64,000 bases of DNA, taken from contig NC_026657.2 of assembly GCF_000004075.3 (NCBI RefSeq), positions 7,502,001-7,566,000 on the forward strand, written 5' to 3'. The notes under the pieces are model-generated. The model saw nothing but the letters and a program-made list of their open reading frames with translations. It did no database searches and was not told where the DNA came from. Each line of letters begins with the position of its first letter. The stretch's first letter is position 1. Shown here one piece after another: positions 47,114 through 59,000 of the stretch. Source of the DNA: Cucumis sativus (taxonomy: Eukaryota > Streptophyta > Magnoliopsida > Cucurbitales > Cucurbitaceae). A program made the position numbers and the translations under genes.

Positions 47114-49067
47114 TCACTTTTTCGAACCTCTTTTGCTAGAAGGACTAGCTAATCCGAGCTCTTTGCATTGTTGTTCATCTGGATGCAGGCTCCCAGGGAC
47201 GGCACCGAAAACTCTTCGAGAACCCTCAAATCCAAGAGACATGTGATGTATATATGCTGTCGCATCATCAAATTTTCTACCAAGTTGCAATGATAGAGAT
47301 AGAAACTTCTTTGAACGAGTTTTTTGGGGTTTTCTAGCAAGAGACTGGTCAAGTTCAGCAGCCTTTAGGAAACGTTCTGTTGCTGCTTCCCACGAGAGCT
47401 CGTGTCTTTGCGCATCTGTAAGCTGTTCCGGCTCTTCAAGCAGTGCTTTGAAAACTGCCTTAACAAAGCCATCGTTGTTGTCATAGAGAAGGCAGTTTGG
47501 AAATTGCTTGAAGAACTCATTGGAGGGATGATTAGCGCATACAACGAATTTGCCCATTGCTAATGCCTCAGCTGTGGTAGTGCAAACAACGTCTGTGGTG
47601 CTTGGATTCAGGAAGACTTTATAACTAAAAGAAAAACACAAAAAAAGCTTAAAATCAGCCAGTGGACATGTATTTAAACAAACGGAGGAAAATGATTCTA
47701 AACAGTCATGCATTACGGCAAAATTCATTCATAAGATGCTGCAGTAGTGAATGCCTCCCTTGATCTTTTATTCATTTTGTTTTATTTGCTTTACTACAGT
47801 AGTAAATTCATAAGCTAAAAGAGGTTCGTACTCGTGGAAGATAGGATCAGTGTGATCACGACCAGGATGAACTTTAACAGATACTTCCAAGTCTTGAGTA
47901 GCTTTCTGAACTTCGTCAGAATCCTCTCCATTTCCAAATAAATCAACCTCAAGCTCAGCAAAGTCCTTTTGGTAATCGCTAAGAAGTTTAACCAGTTCCC
48001 TGTACCCCTTGCTCCATATCATTTTACCAATATAATAGGCACCTTTGCCAAAAACTTGCCCCCCATTTTGTTGCTGTTCCATCTTCTTCTTGCCTATCTC
48101 AAGGAATTTGGGATTGACTCCATGAACATTGCAGATAATGGACTTTGGATAATCCTGGGTTGCAGCAGATAACCTAATCACCTGAAAGCTTATACAAGAA
48201 TTGATGAATAAGCCATCCACTTTATAATTAAAACAACCTATTTACACTCCATAGAAAAAAAATCATTAAAAGACAAAATTCTATTACACTCCACTGAAGT
48301 GAAGTAAGAAGACTGAAACATTGATTGCAATGAACAAATTGTAGTAACACATAGCACAAGTACCTTGTGGCAATAGATATGAACAACCCATCTATTTATA
48401 TATTCAAGAAGAAAAGCTTCAACAGCCCCATTCTTCTCTCGCTTAACATATTCCAAGTAGTTGGTATGGATAATTCCTACGACCAATGTAAATTTGTTTT
48501 TCCACCTCTTTCCATGATGATACCATGTTAAATGCTCAGGCTCCTCAAGGACAGCAATATCTGATTCGTGGTCGGGAATAATTTCTGAAATATCACCAAC
48601 AGGGAGAATGCTCCTTTTATCCACAGCAAACTACAGAATTAAGTGAAATTTCAGTTGCCATAACTGAAGTAAGAGTACCATATCTAAGACAAGGATTGTA
48701 ATTCAATCATGCTACACAAACAAACACATGTAAAGAAGCATCATGTCTAAGACAAGGATTGTAATTAAGACATGCTACAGTTTACCTTCCCAGGATAAAA
48801 TAGGAGGGTGAAATTGAATTTTGATCCTGTCCTTTCTTCTAGCCATTGCCGAATGTATTTCTCTTGTTGTGAGGGTAAGATGAAGGTTGTGTTGCTAGGA
48901 TATACAAGTTCTTGATCCCTTAAAGATAACCAAGGAACCACCAGTGTGACCTTTCTATCCCCATCCATAGAAAGATAAGCAGCACGAAATAGAGGGTTTA
49001 CTGCAGTTCCAGTCATCCATGGAAGACATGCTGTGGTAAAAATTGCAATATGCTGCTTCCTATCCAT
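47114..49067 (-). CDS. DGD2: Digalactosyldiacylglycerol synthase 2 (UDP-galactose-dependent)
   Basis: Transfers galactose from UDP-Gal to MGDG to make DGDG at the plastid outer envelope. Four minus-strand exons (48786-49067, 48364-48630, 47832-48181, 47114-47624) give 469 residues; Arabidopsis DGD2 is 473. It lacks the long N-terminal extension of DGD1, which separates the two. Family blocks in order: HIAIFTTACLPWMTGTAVNPLF, FAVDKRSILPVGDIS, HTNYLEYVKREK, the GT4 donor-binding half with GAYYIGKMIWSKGY, and NPSTTDVVCTTTAEALAMGK. The start at 49067 follows an in-frame ATG 11 codons upstream (49100) that looks like leader. In Arabidopsis DGD2 is induced by phosphate starvation. I looked for a P1BS element (GNATATNC) in the first kilobase upstream and did not see a clean one. 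Confidence 0.95.
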
Positions 49068-49830
49068 CGAGTTCTCACATATAAACAGAAAATATGACAA
49101 TCACCGCATTCTCTTTCCGAAATTTATCAACGAACCTGAGTCTCAGTTAGAATAAACTAGGTTACAACCACAAGATTACAATTACAGGGGCGAATAGTTA
49201 AACAATTAACCAAATCAAATAGAGAAAAACTTCCATTCAATGCTATTTCGATTCAGGACCAGTCTTTATCAAATAAAAAAAATACAATTGGCATTTAAAA
49301 TTATGAGGTACCATAACAATATAGCTTTAGTTTCCTACAATTCAAACAATACGTCGAGTTGAAAAACAAATAGCTCCATCTCCCAATTCGAGGGTATTGC
49401 AAATATTACAAACGCAGCATTCCTCAACCATGTGCATTTACTCTTTCTAAACATAGATCCCGTTCTCCTTTCTACACGAAATTCCATACTTCCAGCCAAA
49501 TGCACATTGAATATAACAAGGTGTTTCATATACAGAACATAATTAGGTGATAGAGAAAAGTACCGGGAAGACGACCAAAGCTTAAGAATGAGCAACGGAG
49601 TAGAAACGGGAATATAGCATGAAATTAGAGAGGTGATGGAAGCGAAGAAGATGGGAATATGAGTTGCGGGAGGTTGGAGCGTGAGAAAGGTCTAGTGATG
49701 AAATGGGGAGAAGGATCAATGGCGGAAACAGAGGGAGGCAAAGGTAAGGAATCGAGGAAGAGGAAAGAGAAATGGGAGCGAAAGACCACAGGGATTGTTG
49801 GTTACTATTTTGCAAACGTCGAGTTAAATT
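49068..49830 (-). other. DGD2 5' UTR and its probable intron
   Basis: A good donor on the minus strand (CCCG then GTACTT, near 49563) would join a first non-coding exon (about 49566-49810, purine-rich) to the coding exon. Open frames on both strands here are short and unsupported. Confidence 0.45.
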
Positions 49831-50480
49831 CGCTTTCTTCCTTCCCCATTAGCTGTTTGGAATTTTCTCATAGATTATATTATTCAAATTCTATTTTAGT
49901 TAAATTACCATTTTCATCCTATATTTAAAATTTGTTTAATTGGTTAATTTTTTTAAAAATTGAAATGGATTAAATAATCAAATTTCAATAATTAATTAAA
50001 AATTAAAATTGAATTAAAGTATAGAAACTAAATTGAAATATTAGAATCGTTTATAACATTATAAATAAATAGATTAATTAAGTTAGACTTATAAATTTAA
50101 TTATTTATTTAACAATTATATTTATGGGAATGGATTTGCATTTCTTGAATCCAACGTAAATATTTTTTGGTTAATACAAATTTTCTCGAATTTGGGCAAA
50201 AATTGAGAGGAACAATGTTAAATATGATCATTCAATCAGATGTTAATAATTATAATTGATTAGCCTTTAATAATGGATTCCCGAATGGTTCTTTGGCGTT
50301 TAAATTATATTTGATTACATAATGTTAAGAAGTTTAATATTTGATTATGTACTTTCTTTGGCCACAGAAAAGAATATGCTTTGAATATTCCATTATTCTC
50401 CTCATACAAACAAGTGTTTTAATCGCTGCTATTTTATCATTTTGAGGTATCATCTCCAATAATACATGGTTCGTCCTATT
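49831..50480. other. AT-rich intergenic DNA
   Basis: Very AT-rich promoter-distal sequence upstream of DGD2. I see no gene, RNA or named repeat. Confidence 0.55.
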
Positions 50481-50728
50481 CTTAATTCAAAGGAAAAAAA
50501 TAAACCCCAATTGCATGAAATTGAATCCCCGTTCCAATTTGATTTAGAAGGGTTTGATAAAATCATTCAAATCAGTTTCGATGATGACCAAAAAATGAAA
50601 GTAAAATTTTCCTGTTTCATGATAGAAACATAATTTTTGTGTTAAAACCGAAGCATGATTCTTGCAATGGAGCACAAATGGAAAACTAGAAGATTTTGAA
50701 AATGCATTAGAGAATGATTAAGAATGGA

Positions 50729-50806
50729 GAGATCAGAGTGTGCTAATATGGAAGTTTCAGTCACGGTTAATTCAGAAACACGGACCAATGTTGCTCATCA
50801 TATCTC
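50729..50806 (-). ncRNA. U18: C/D-box snoRNA U18 (guides 2'-O-methylation of 25S rRNA)
   Basis: On the minus strand: terminal stem GAGA (50806-50803), perfect C box ATGATGA (50801-50795), guide TTGGTCCGTGTTT (50788-50776), D' box CTGA (50775-50772), D box CTGA (50736-50733), closing stem TCTC (50732-50729). The guide pairs over 13 nt with the conserved 25S rRNA string AAACACGGACCAA. The fifth base from D' selects the adenosine of AAACA, the U18 target from yeast to human. The block CATTGGTCCGTGTTTCTGAA matches the U18 core as I recall it from human. The C' box is weak. The gene is about 78 nt and lies about 340 nt downstream of a typical plant snoRNA promoter. Confidence 0.88.
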
Positions 50807-51154
50807 AACCAAACTACAAGAAGATCGAAGAAAATCACAAACTAAAATTTAAAGAAAAACAAGAAGGATTGGAAGAAAAACAAGTGAAAATGCATTTGTA
50901 AAAACTTGCGGGACAAAACGAAAAGCATCAGAGATTTAAATATTAAAGTAATCACGAAATACATCGATCATTTTGTTGCAGTTAATTTCCTCATCCTCTG
51001 CATCACATTCTTTATCCCGCTACAAATAAACAATGAAATTGAACACAATAATTATAAAGTGATGAAAATTCTGACCACCGGAGTCGGTACATCGACAATG
51101 AGAACGAAGCAAAATGAGCAGAGAAAGAGAGAGACTATCGAATGTACAGATGAA

Positions 51155-51300
51155 GGTTTCTTAGGGTTTAAAGCTGTATTTATAGGATTCTGCTAGTAAA
51201 CCCTAGAAATTTGTTGCGTTTTATATGGGCCTTTTTATTGGGCCCATCCCAGCTCTTTTCCACGGCTTTAAGCTCATCATACGATTATATGGGCCTAGCC
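51155..51300 (-). promoter_or_regulatory. Site II / TATA / telo-box promoter of the U18 transcription unit
   Basis: TGGGCC/GGCCCA site II elements at 51226-51231, 51239-51244 and 51290-51295. A telo-box-like AAACCCTAG lies at 51198-51206. On the minus strand there is a TATA box CCTATAAATAC (51186-51176), then a telo-box AAACCCTAA (51169-51161). Site II plus telo-box is the known architecture of plant snoRNA-cluster and ribosomal-protein promoters. The TATA orientation points to transcription toward U18. A contribution to the plus-strand thioesterase gene (start 51718) cannot be excluded. Confidence 0.65.
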
Positions 51301-51717
51301 CAATAAAGAAAATGATGATTTTTTAAAATTTGAATTGGGGAATAGTAAAAGATAACAAAATGGGTAAAATATTTACCCTCACAAAATCAATTATAATGAT
51401 TTTTTGATGATTTATTTACTCAGATAACAAAATAGGTAAAATATTTGTTAATTACATCCTAAATATTTTAACATAATCTATTTATGAATCATTATAGACT
51501 AATGTAAAACACAAATAGTATAGTATAGTCTTTGAAAATAAGTTTTATGTAATGGTTAAGAGAAACAGAATATTTAAATTTGATGGCAAAAAAAATACAC
51601 AAAACGACGAAAACTAATTTTGGTAGCATTTGACCTAAAGGAAGAAGCCATTATCCGCTATTAACTTTTCGTACGAAAATCGAGTGGCAACATAGAAGGC
51701 AGTTGAGAGGATCACCA

Positions 51718-54059
51718 ATGGCGAATTCTTCTTCTTCTTCGCCAATCCCTTCCTTAATCTTTGTGTCGCCGACGATTCAGATAAAGGATATGTCTGAACA
51801 AAATTTAATCGGAACTATTCAAATGTTCAATGAATTGACCGGCTCCGGCGCAATTCCGGACGATTGCGACACCAAGGCCTTTTATTCCCACATCACTAAC
51901 GGTCATGTCCGCCAGCTCCACCGTGAACGAGGCCGTCTCACCTACCTCCTTTGCGTCAAACCTGCTGTAGCGGTAATTTCTTAATTCCCCTTCCAAATTT
52001 GTTCTCTGATCTGAACCGAAACAATGTCTTATCGAGCTTCCGATGTCTGTGAGAACTTGAAAAATTCACGATTCATCATTATTTGTTTTCCTATAAACGG
52101 TGGTTTCGGATGTGAATCGAAATGATATAATTGGGAACTTGAAAATTCGCTGTTCGTCAATGTAGTGATATGTTTGGTTGCGGAGATAATGTGGTTACTG
52201 ATTTGAATGTAAACAGTATCTATGGAAACTTGAAAACTAAGTATTCATCCTTACAGCTAAGTATTCGTACTTATAGTAGTCTGTTGGATTGCTGGGAAAA
52301 CGAGGTTTTTCAAATTCTCATCATTTGCATCTATCACTTTCCAGTCTCTTGTATCAATCAATATTATTTACATTCACGTTAAAGAAAGATATATGTTGTG
52401 AAATTTCAGAATGTTTATGGGTTTTTACATGGAGGATTTGTTGCTACGGTTGCGGAGCTCGTATCAATAGCTTGTGCCAGAACTGTCGTGGGTGAGGATA
52501 AGAAATTATTTATTGGGGAACTGAGCATTTCTTATCTCTCTGGTGCTCCGGAAAATGTGAGTAAAATTTAAGTTACTGTTTGCTTCCTTGTGATTTTAAG
52601 TTGGGGCCTGTGAAGTAGGATAGTTAAGCTGACAAAATTGTCTACCAAATTGACCAAAACTGAGTCAAAACTCGAACCAACAGAACCAACCAAAACGAAA
52701 TGAACTAGTAGAACTAACAACATCGGAATGGACAAACTTCGCCACTTCAAATTTAATGAACCCAATTGGTTTGTTCAGTTAATTTTCTTGGTTTTTCTTT
52801 TCCAGTTTAGAAAGCTAAAAAGTTTATAGTAGAAACTGAATGTTTAGATTTCTCGGACGTTAGAGTCCTGAGATTGTTTTCGAGGGCACTGCATTCTCAA
52901 ACTTTTGTGTACTTAACCATACATGGGCTGGAAGGTTGCATGAATCTATCAGTGTCAATGTTTTATGAGTTGGGTGTGAGCATCAAGTATGCTTTATGAA
53001 GTATTTTCAATAGGTTTGTTCGCTTTAGCTCACTTTCAAAAAACCTCACACTCATAATTTATGGAGAAGTACCATTCCTTTTCCTTTTTACGGGGATTAA
53101 GAAGAAGTGCCCTCATCCAAATCCTGAGTTTTCTATTTGAGAGATTAAGAATTACATTGTCACGCTTTACAATCTTCTTGGTGTGGGATCAGTATTATAT
53201 TACCACCACAATCTACATCAGAACCAGAACCACAAATGGGACTGAGTTAGGTTGACTGTTCTAGGTCGGATATCGAAGTAGTTTGGTACAATGAGAATAA
53301 GAAGAAACTTATCTTAACAGTAAAGATTGAAATTATACAAAACCGAAGCTTGAATTCAAGTAGGAAGCCACTCATCCATCATTGTTTGCATCAAGTCTTC
53401 AATTCACACGTCGGTAAAGATGGTATAGCATTCAGGAGATAGTGAGCAGATGTTTTATGATCCGGGCAGTGTGTGTGTGTGGGTTAAATACTTATTAAGG
53501 ATATATCTCAGTTTTACATACATTTTTATTCAATTATTTGTCTTTTCATCCCACATTAGAAAATTCAGGATTTCTTTACTTTCCATAGAAGATACAAATT
53601 TCAAGGTAAAAATGGAGCCAAGAGCTCTTCAGACGGAATTAACATTGTGAGATAAATATTGTTGTATTTCTCTCTTTAAAGTTATGTAGCTATCATTAGC
53701 TATACATGCAAGGAAAAGGGAAACCCTATCATTAGCTATCATTGTATTTGTTACTTCTTGTTGACCGTCCTTCATTGGAAAGCTGTGAATTGATTTAATT
53801 CCTCCTCAACTCCCTGTGTCAATTGTTTTCGAGTAGAAACTCGAACTCCATGATTATTATTAATTCAATTTTCAGACCTTATTTCTGAGTTGGGCATAAA
53901 AATTTGTTGGTGCAGGCAGAGGTTATAGTAGAAGCTTCTGTTTTGAGGAGTGGAAGAAGTTTGAGTGTGGTGGAAGTAGAGTTTAAACTTCAAAAGACAG
54001 GTAAGTTGGTGTACACAGCTCGTTTTACCCTTTATAACATGCCAATGGCAAAGCTATAG
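51718..54059 (+). CDS. Acyl-CoA thioesterase 13 (THEM2)-like hotdog-fold protein
   Basis: Hydrolyses acyl-CoA-type thioesters in its family; the plant substrate is not evident. Three exons (51718-51972, 52410-52556, 53916-54059) give 181 residues. The hotdog core is NVYGFLHGGFVATVAELVS. Aligned to human THEM2, Asn86 and His92 match the active-site Asn50 and HGG His56. The general base/nucleophile position (Asp65 in THEM2) is Glu101. The N-terminal 25 residues are Ser/Pro-rich, but targeting is unclear. The C-terminal strand region (VVEVEFKLQKTGKLVYTARFTLY) is complete. The ATG at 51718 is used because the frame upstream opens with TTG. Intron 2 is 1359 bp without a recognisable insertion. Confidence 0.88.
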
Positions 54060-56087
54060 AAATCCTTGGTTCGTTCTACCTAAGATCAAAATTTGTCAGC
54101 AACCTAAATAAAAACCCCAATGCTTCGAGTCGAAGAATCGTGTTGCTCAGTGTAATGTTCAAAAGAGTAGGGAATGTGTATGGATTACACACTTGATTAT
54201 CCTTGTATACTATATATATATATATTTGCAAATTATAGAAAATAGTTCAGTTTCTTGCTTCAATATTTTGTATAGTCACGTTCATGTATGGATTAGATTA
54301 GAATCTTTACTGTCATTTTGTTTTAGTTTTTTAATAGTTAGTAAAGTTTTCGAACATTTTATTTTGCTAGATAAAAACATACATTGATGTTTACATAATT
54401 GAATTAAATATACCGTTCCTTCTTTTTCTTTTTTTTCTTTTTAGTTTCCTCCTCTCTTCGTCTTCTCATTTCTGTAATTGCCTTTTCGTGTGTTTAGAGA
54501 GAAACACAAAGAGGCGAAGATGGCTGGCTGGGTTATAGGTATTGAGTATCGAGATTTGACAAAATTGCTAATTTCGTACATGTTAATTTTAAAAATATGC
54601 TTAAAAAAAAGACAAACAAGTAACGAGAAGCAAGAATGAGTAGCAAGATTTTGATAGAAAAATGTGTTTTTAGATAGAAACATTTTTTTAAAAAAAAGTT
54701 ACAAATTTATTGATCATAACAAATATAACAAATAAACCATATCGATACATCTTATACAAATTTATTAACAATATTTGTCTTTCTTTTTTTTAAATGTCAT
54801 TATACACTTAATTTTTAGGAACTACCCAATATAATTATGCAGGTCGTTAATTTGTTAACTTAAAAATATTAAATATAAGATCCATTTGGATTAGAAATGA
54901 TTTTCAAAAAACGCTATTTTGTTTAAACTAATTTTTATAAAAATGGTTTAAAATATACCTTACAAAAACTTTTGTTTTTTTTTAAAAAAATAAATTATTT
55001 TTAAAATTAAACACTTCAAAATATAAACCAAACACATCTTAAAACTTTCAAACTTTCAATTACATATGAGCTTTGTATATACTTTGGTATTTGATACCGT
55101 TCTGTGATGTGCCTAATAGAAACCATATTAAAAAGTGAGTATGTGCACATGAAAATCACTGATAAGTTGCTTATAAAAAGGTAGGATGAAAATTACAAAA
55201 TTACAACACAATACATTGTAAATTTTGGTATTTAAAATAACTTAGACCTAAGTAAATTTAACAAACTTACATATAACATGTGTTGGCTTCAGAAGAGATC
55301 AAACTTCACAACAAGCAGGGAAGGAAAGTCAGATCACCTTCGATGATGGGCATGCCAACTCACATCAATCATCAATGACTATTTCAAAATTGCTTTCTCA
55401 AGTCACAAAATATGTGCAATAATCTTCTTCTTTGCCTGACCATTTCTTCAGATTGAACAATCATTTTGATGATCTATGCATTTTTCAGGGCATTCTTCAT
55501 TTCCACTTCCTCATCAAAAACCATAAACTTCTCTTACTTCAATTTCAAACTAATATTGTGGTTTCCACCCTATGGGATTGTTTGGGGGTACAAACAAGTT
55601 AAAAGGTTAATAAATTTGTAACGGCAAAAACATAAAATATTTACAAAATGTAACAAAATATCACAGTGTATCTATCTTAAATATTTGTAAATATTTTAAA
55701 GAAGTTTTGTTGTTTAAATTTCAAAACACTATCATTTAGTTTATGCATGGTTCTAGAGAGTACTAATTGGGTCACTGATATTAACGGTGCGTTTGGGAGT
55801 AATTATGAAATAGTTAAAACCACTTATAATCACTCCAAAACATAACTGTACTCTTGAAGGTGTAAGATTAAATATTAAATTAATTTTGAGTGATTAAAGA
55901 TGCTTTTCGAAGCAATTTTAAATATGAAAAAGAAGTGATCTTAACAATTACCGAACAGACTGAGTTCAATGATCGATGACGGTGCCTCTCAATCACTAAC
56001 TTCAAAAGGAATGCTAGCAAATTATGAGATAATGGTTACGGGGAGATACTGATGATAGTGATAGTGATACTGACCTTATTGCACAAA
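54060..56087. other. Convergent intergenic region, thioesterase / cpFtsY
   Basis: Thioesterase 3' UTR, a TA run (54212-54224), then AT-rich DNA. An island of higher complexity at about 55290-55560 has a coding-like minus frame with one stop (separate entry). The rest shows nothing further. Confidence 0.5.
55384..55524 (-). pseudogene. Possible gene fragment with one in-frame stop
   Basis: A 47-codon minus-strand frame starts MVFDEEVEMKNALKNA, meets TAG, then continues in the same frame as IIKMIVQSEEMVRQRRRLL and HIFCDLRKQF before TGA. Charged, helix-like composition stands out from the AT-rich surroundings. I do not recognise the family. It may be a decayed gene end, an unspliced or readthrough small gene, or chance. 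Confidence 0.25.
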
Positions 56088-59000
56088 TCATGAAAATATG
56101 GCATCAACAAAGGCCTCTGGATCAAAAGGTTGAAGATCTTCTAACCCTTCACCAACGCCAACAAACTTTACAGGAATTCCAAGCTCGTCAACCACACTGA
56201 CCTGAGAAAGAATGATTGTATCATCAGAAATAGTACGACACGTAAGTAGTCGTTTGAAGAAGTTGTAAAGGTAAGAGTTTCAAGACATACCACACAACCA
56301 CCTCTTGCAGAACCATCTAGTTTTGTCAAAATTAAACCAGTAATTCCAACTACCTGTTACACAAAGCCAACAAGCTTGTCAATTGACAAATTCTTGGTGA
56401 TTAAAAGCAGCTTGCAACAAACATTCACACTTCTTCTCATCAGTACACAACTAAAAAAACCCCATTAGCTATTATGTTTTACAAAAGATTGAAACAACCA
56501 GAATATGATACATTAATATAATAATCCAAATGCATGATTTGTACCCAACAGATGATGCTAAATTTAACATTTGGAGAAATCATGAATGTTATGGATATAT
56601 TAGAATTTGTTAGGAAGGAAATATTAGTAATTAGCAAGGAGGTTGTTGGGGTTTTTATTCTACATAGGTTGTGGTACCAATGTAGGATGATTTTAGTTGA
56701 ATTTTCTATTGTGGATCTCGAAAGGGTATGTTATATTGCAGTTGCTCATTGCAGCCTAACTAAGAATGATTTGCAACATGCCTCAGAAATGATTCATCGT
56801 GTAAGAAATATGATTGTAGAAGGGAAAGGATGGTAAACGTTACATCATTGAACTCCCTTGCTTGTGGCAGCATATTCAAACCAGTCGTACCATCTAATAC
56901 CTGCAAGATCTCCTGTAATTGTAATGGAACTCTTAATCAGTATAACATATTACAAATAGTAGCACACAGTGGCTAAGAATTTCATAATGATATAATATCC
57001 AACTTGCATAGACTCGTTCGTAGCTGCTTCAACCATAAATTTCATAGGAGGTAGTGTAGAAGAAATCTCATGAACAAGGTCGTGCTCACCACAGGCCCAT
57101 GCTTAATTATGATGAATATCAATTGAATGCTTGTGTGATGCAAGTGTGAGGTGAAAATTCCTACATCAAAAGTTTCAGATAAACCCTTTGCAGTTGCACT
57201 CGTTGAAATCTTGGCAAGAGTCTCTACATGTTTTATAAATAAAATAACCAGCAAGAGGCTATATATGTTATCTACTGTAAAACCAAGAGAGAGCGATACA
57301 TGTAAGAATGTAAGATGATAAAAAGGAAGAATCCAAAGCGGTGGCTTTATCCTCAACGATACAATCATTGTGTGATCAAGCCAGATAAGCCCAAGGAAAA
57401 CTTTGATGAAAGCAAGAGTCTATACGTTATACATAATAATTCTTTACTGCTTAGTCAAGACTTCAGAATTTAACTTACTATTGGGTAGCAATGCACTATA
57501 ATATTGAAGGTAAATTGAGTGGTTTAGGCAGCTATAATACTGTAAAAGCCTACACATGTGGCTTTCAAATCTAGAGCAATTCAACAAGGTTAGAGGATTG
57601 AAATAGTAATGCTTACATTAGGTGCCCCTGGAATAACTTTGGCCACAGCTTTCTTACATGCTATTAACTCTTCCATCAAGCTATAATTTGTATGTAGACC
57701 TATGGGAAGGAAAAAAAAAAACAATTCCAGATTTCAGTCTAATAAGAAGACACAGGAAAGGAGACCAACAGTAAGAACCAGTAGTAAAGGACATGACTTA
57801 CGTCCAGATGTATCGCATAAAACAATGTCAAAACCACCTTCCTTTCCTCTCTTTACAGCCTGTGATAGAACTATCAGAAAAACACTTCAAGATGATAAGT
57901 TAGCATCTACGACGATAAATGATATTGACTTCCAAAAAAATTACAACGTCAAGAAAAAGACAAAGCACTATAATTACTGCATACCTGATGACGCTTTGGC
58001 ATTCTCTTTTTCAGCAACAACAATCTCACATCCAGTTCTATCTGCCCAAATTTCCAGCTGATCACTAGCAGCTGCTCTAAATGTATCACCCGCTGCCATT
58101 AATATCTACCAAAATAAATTGAAAATTATTATATTTCCATCTTCTAATATATTTTTTTAATAAGAGACAAACTTTCATTTAGAATATAGGAGAATAATAA
58201 AGAGATGCCACACAACAAACAAGACCACTGTATGGATGGATGGCTAGCTGGTCTACCATTTTCTATGAAAGTTGGTTTCTATATTTTTAAAAAAGGAAAA
58301 AATAAAATAAACACTAGAGACGCAAAGAAATTTCAAATTACAGGCGAAATTCTTCGTAAAAAAATTAATAAAAAGGAGAAGAAAGAAGAAAAAGAACTAA
58401 GTTTCATAATGCTGCAGTGCATCATATTCTGTAATACAAGATGAGTCTCTCACAGTCTCACATGCAAATCCACTCTCCTCTTTAACCCATTAAAATTACA
58501 ATATAGGGCCTCAAAACGAGTCTCTCTCTCTCGGGTCATATAGCTAAAACGTCATTTTCTAAGAAATACTACTGTATGTAGAGCTACCTCTCTTTCACAA
58601 GTATAGAACTACTCTAAACAAAAATAACGTTGATAAATGCCATCTGAAGTAACATCAATTCAACAAGAATAGAAAGAAGTATCATCTCACTTTGGCCCCT
58701 TCGTTTTTCAATCTAAAAGCCAGCTTTCCTGCAACATAGAGTTGTAAATATATTATTTGGTAGTTTGAGTAATAACAGTGCAAACAAGTATTATCCGATT
58801 GAGCAAATGGACGGAGATGTAGGACGGAGATGTAGATAGTTTGTAACATACAATATTTAACAACTTTTTAAAAGGAAATAAACTATGTTTGAGTCACATG
58901 TACGTCGAAGCAAATAGTCGTCTACCGTTTTTTAAAAAAGAAAATCACAAGAACCAAGGTTTGAACCATGTTAACTTCTTTGGTAAAAGAAACGTTTCAT

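Noticed and set aside
49068-50100. P1BS phosphate-response element in the DGD2 promoter
   Set aside because: Candidate ATAT cores were read and none completes GNATATNC.
50500-50660. A second C/D snoRNA downstream of U18 (ATCATGA near 50620, CTGA near 50570, guide ATCATCGAAA with partial 18S complement)
   Set aside because: The C box deviates, there is no terminal stem, and the 18S pairing is short with a wobble.
50906-51196. 96-codon plus-strand frame over the snoRNA leader
   Set aside because: Low-complexity composition; it opposes the TATA-driven minus-strand unit.
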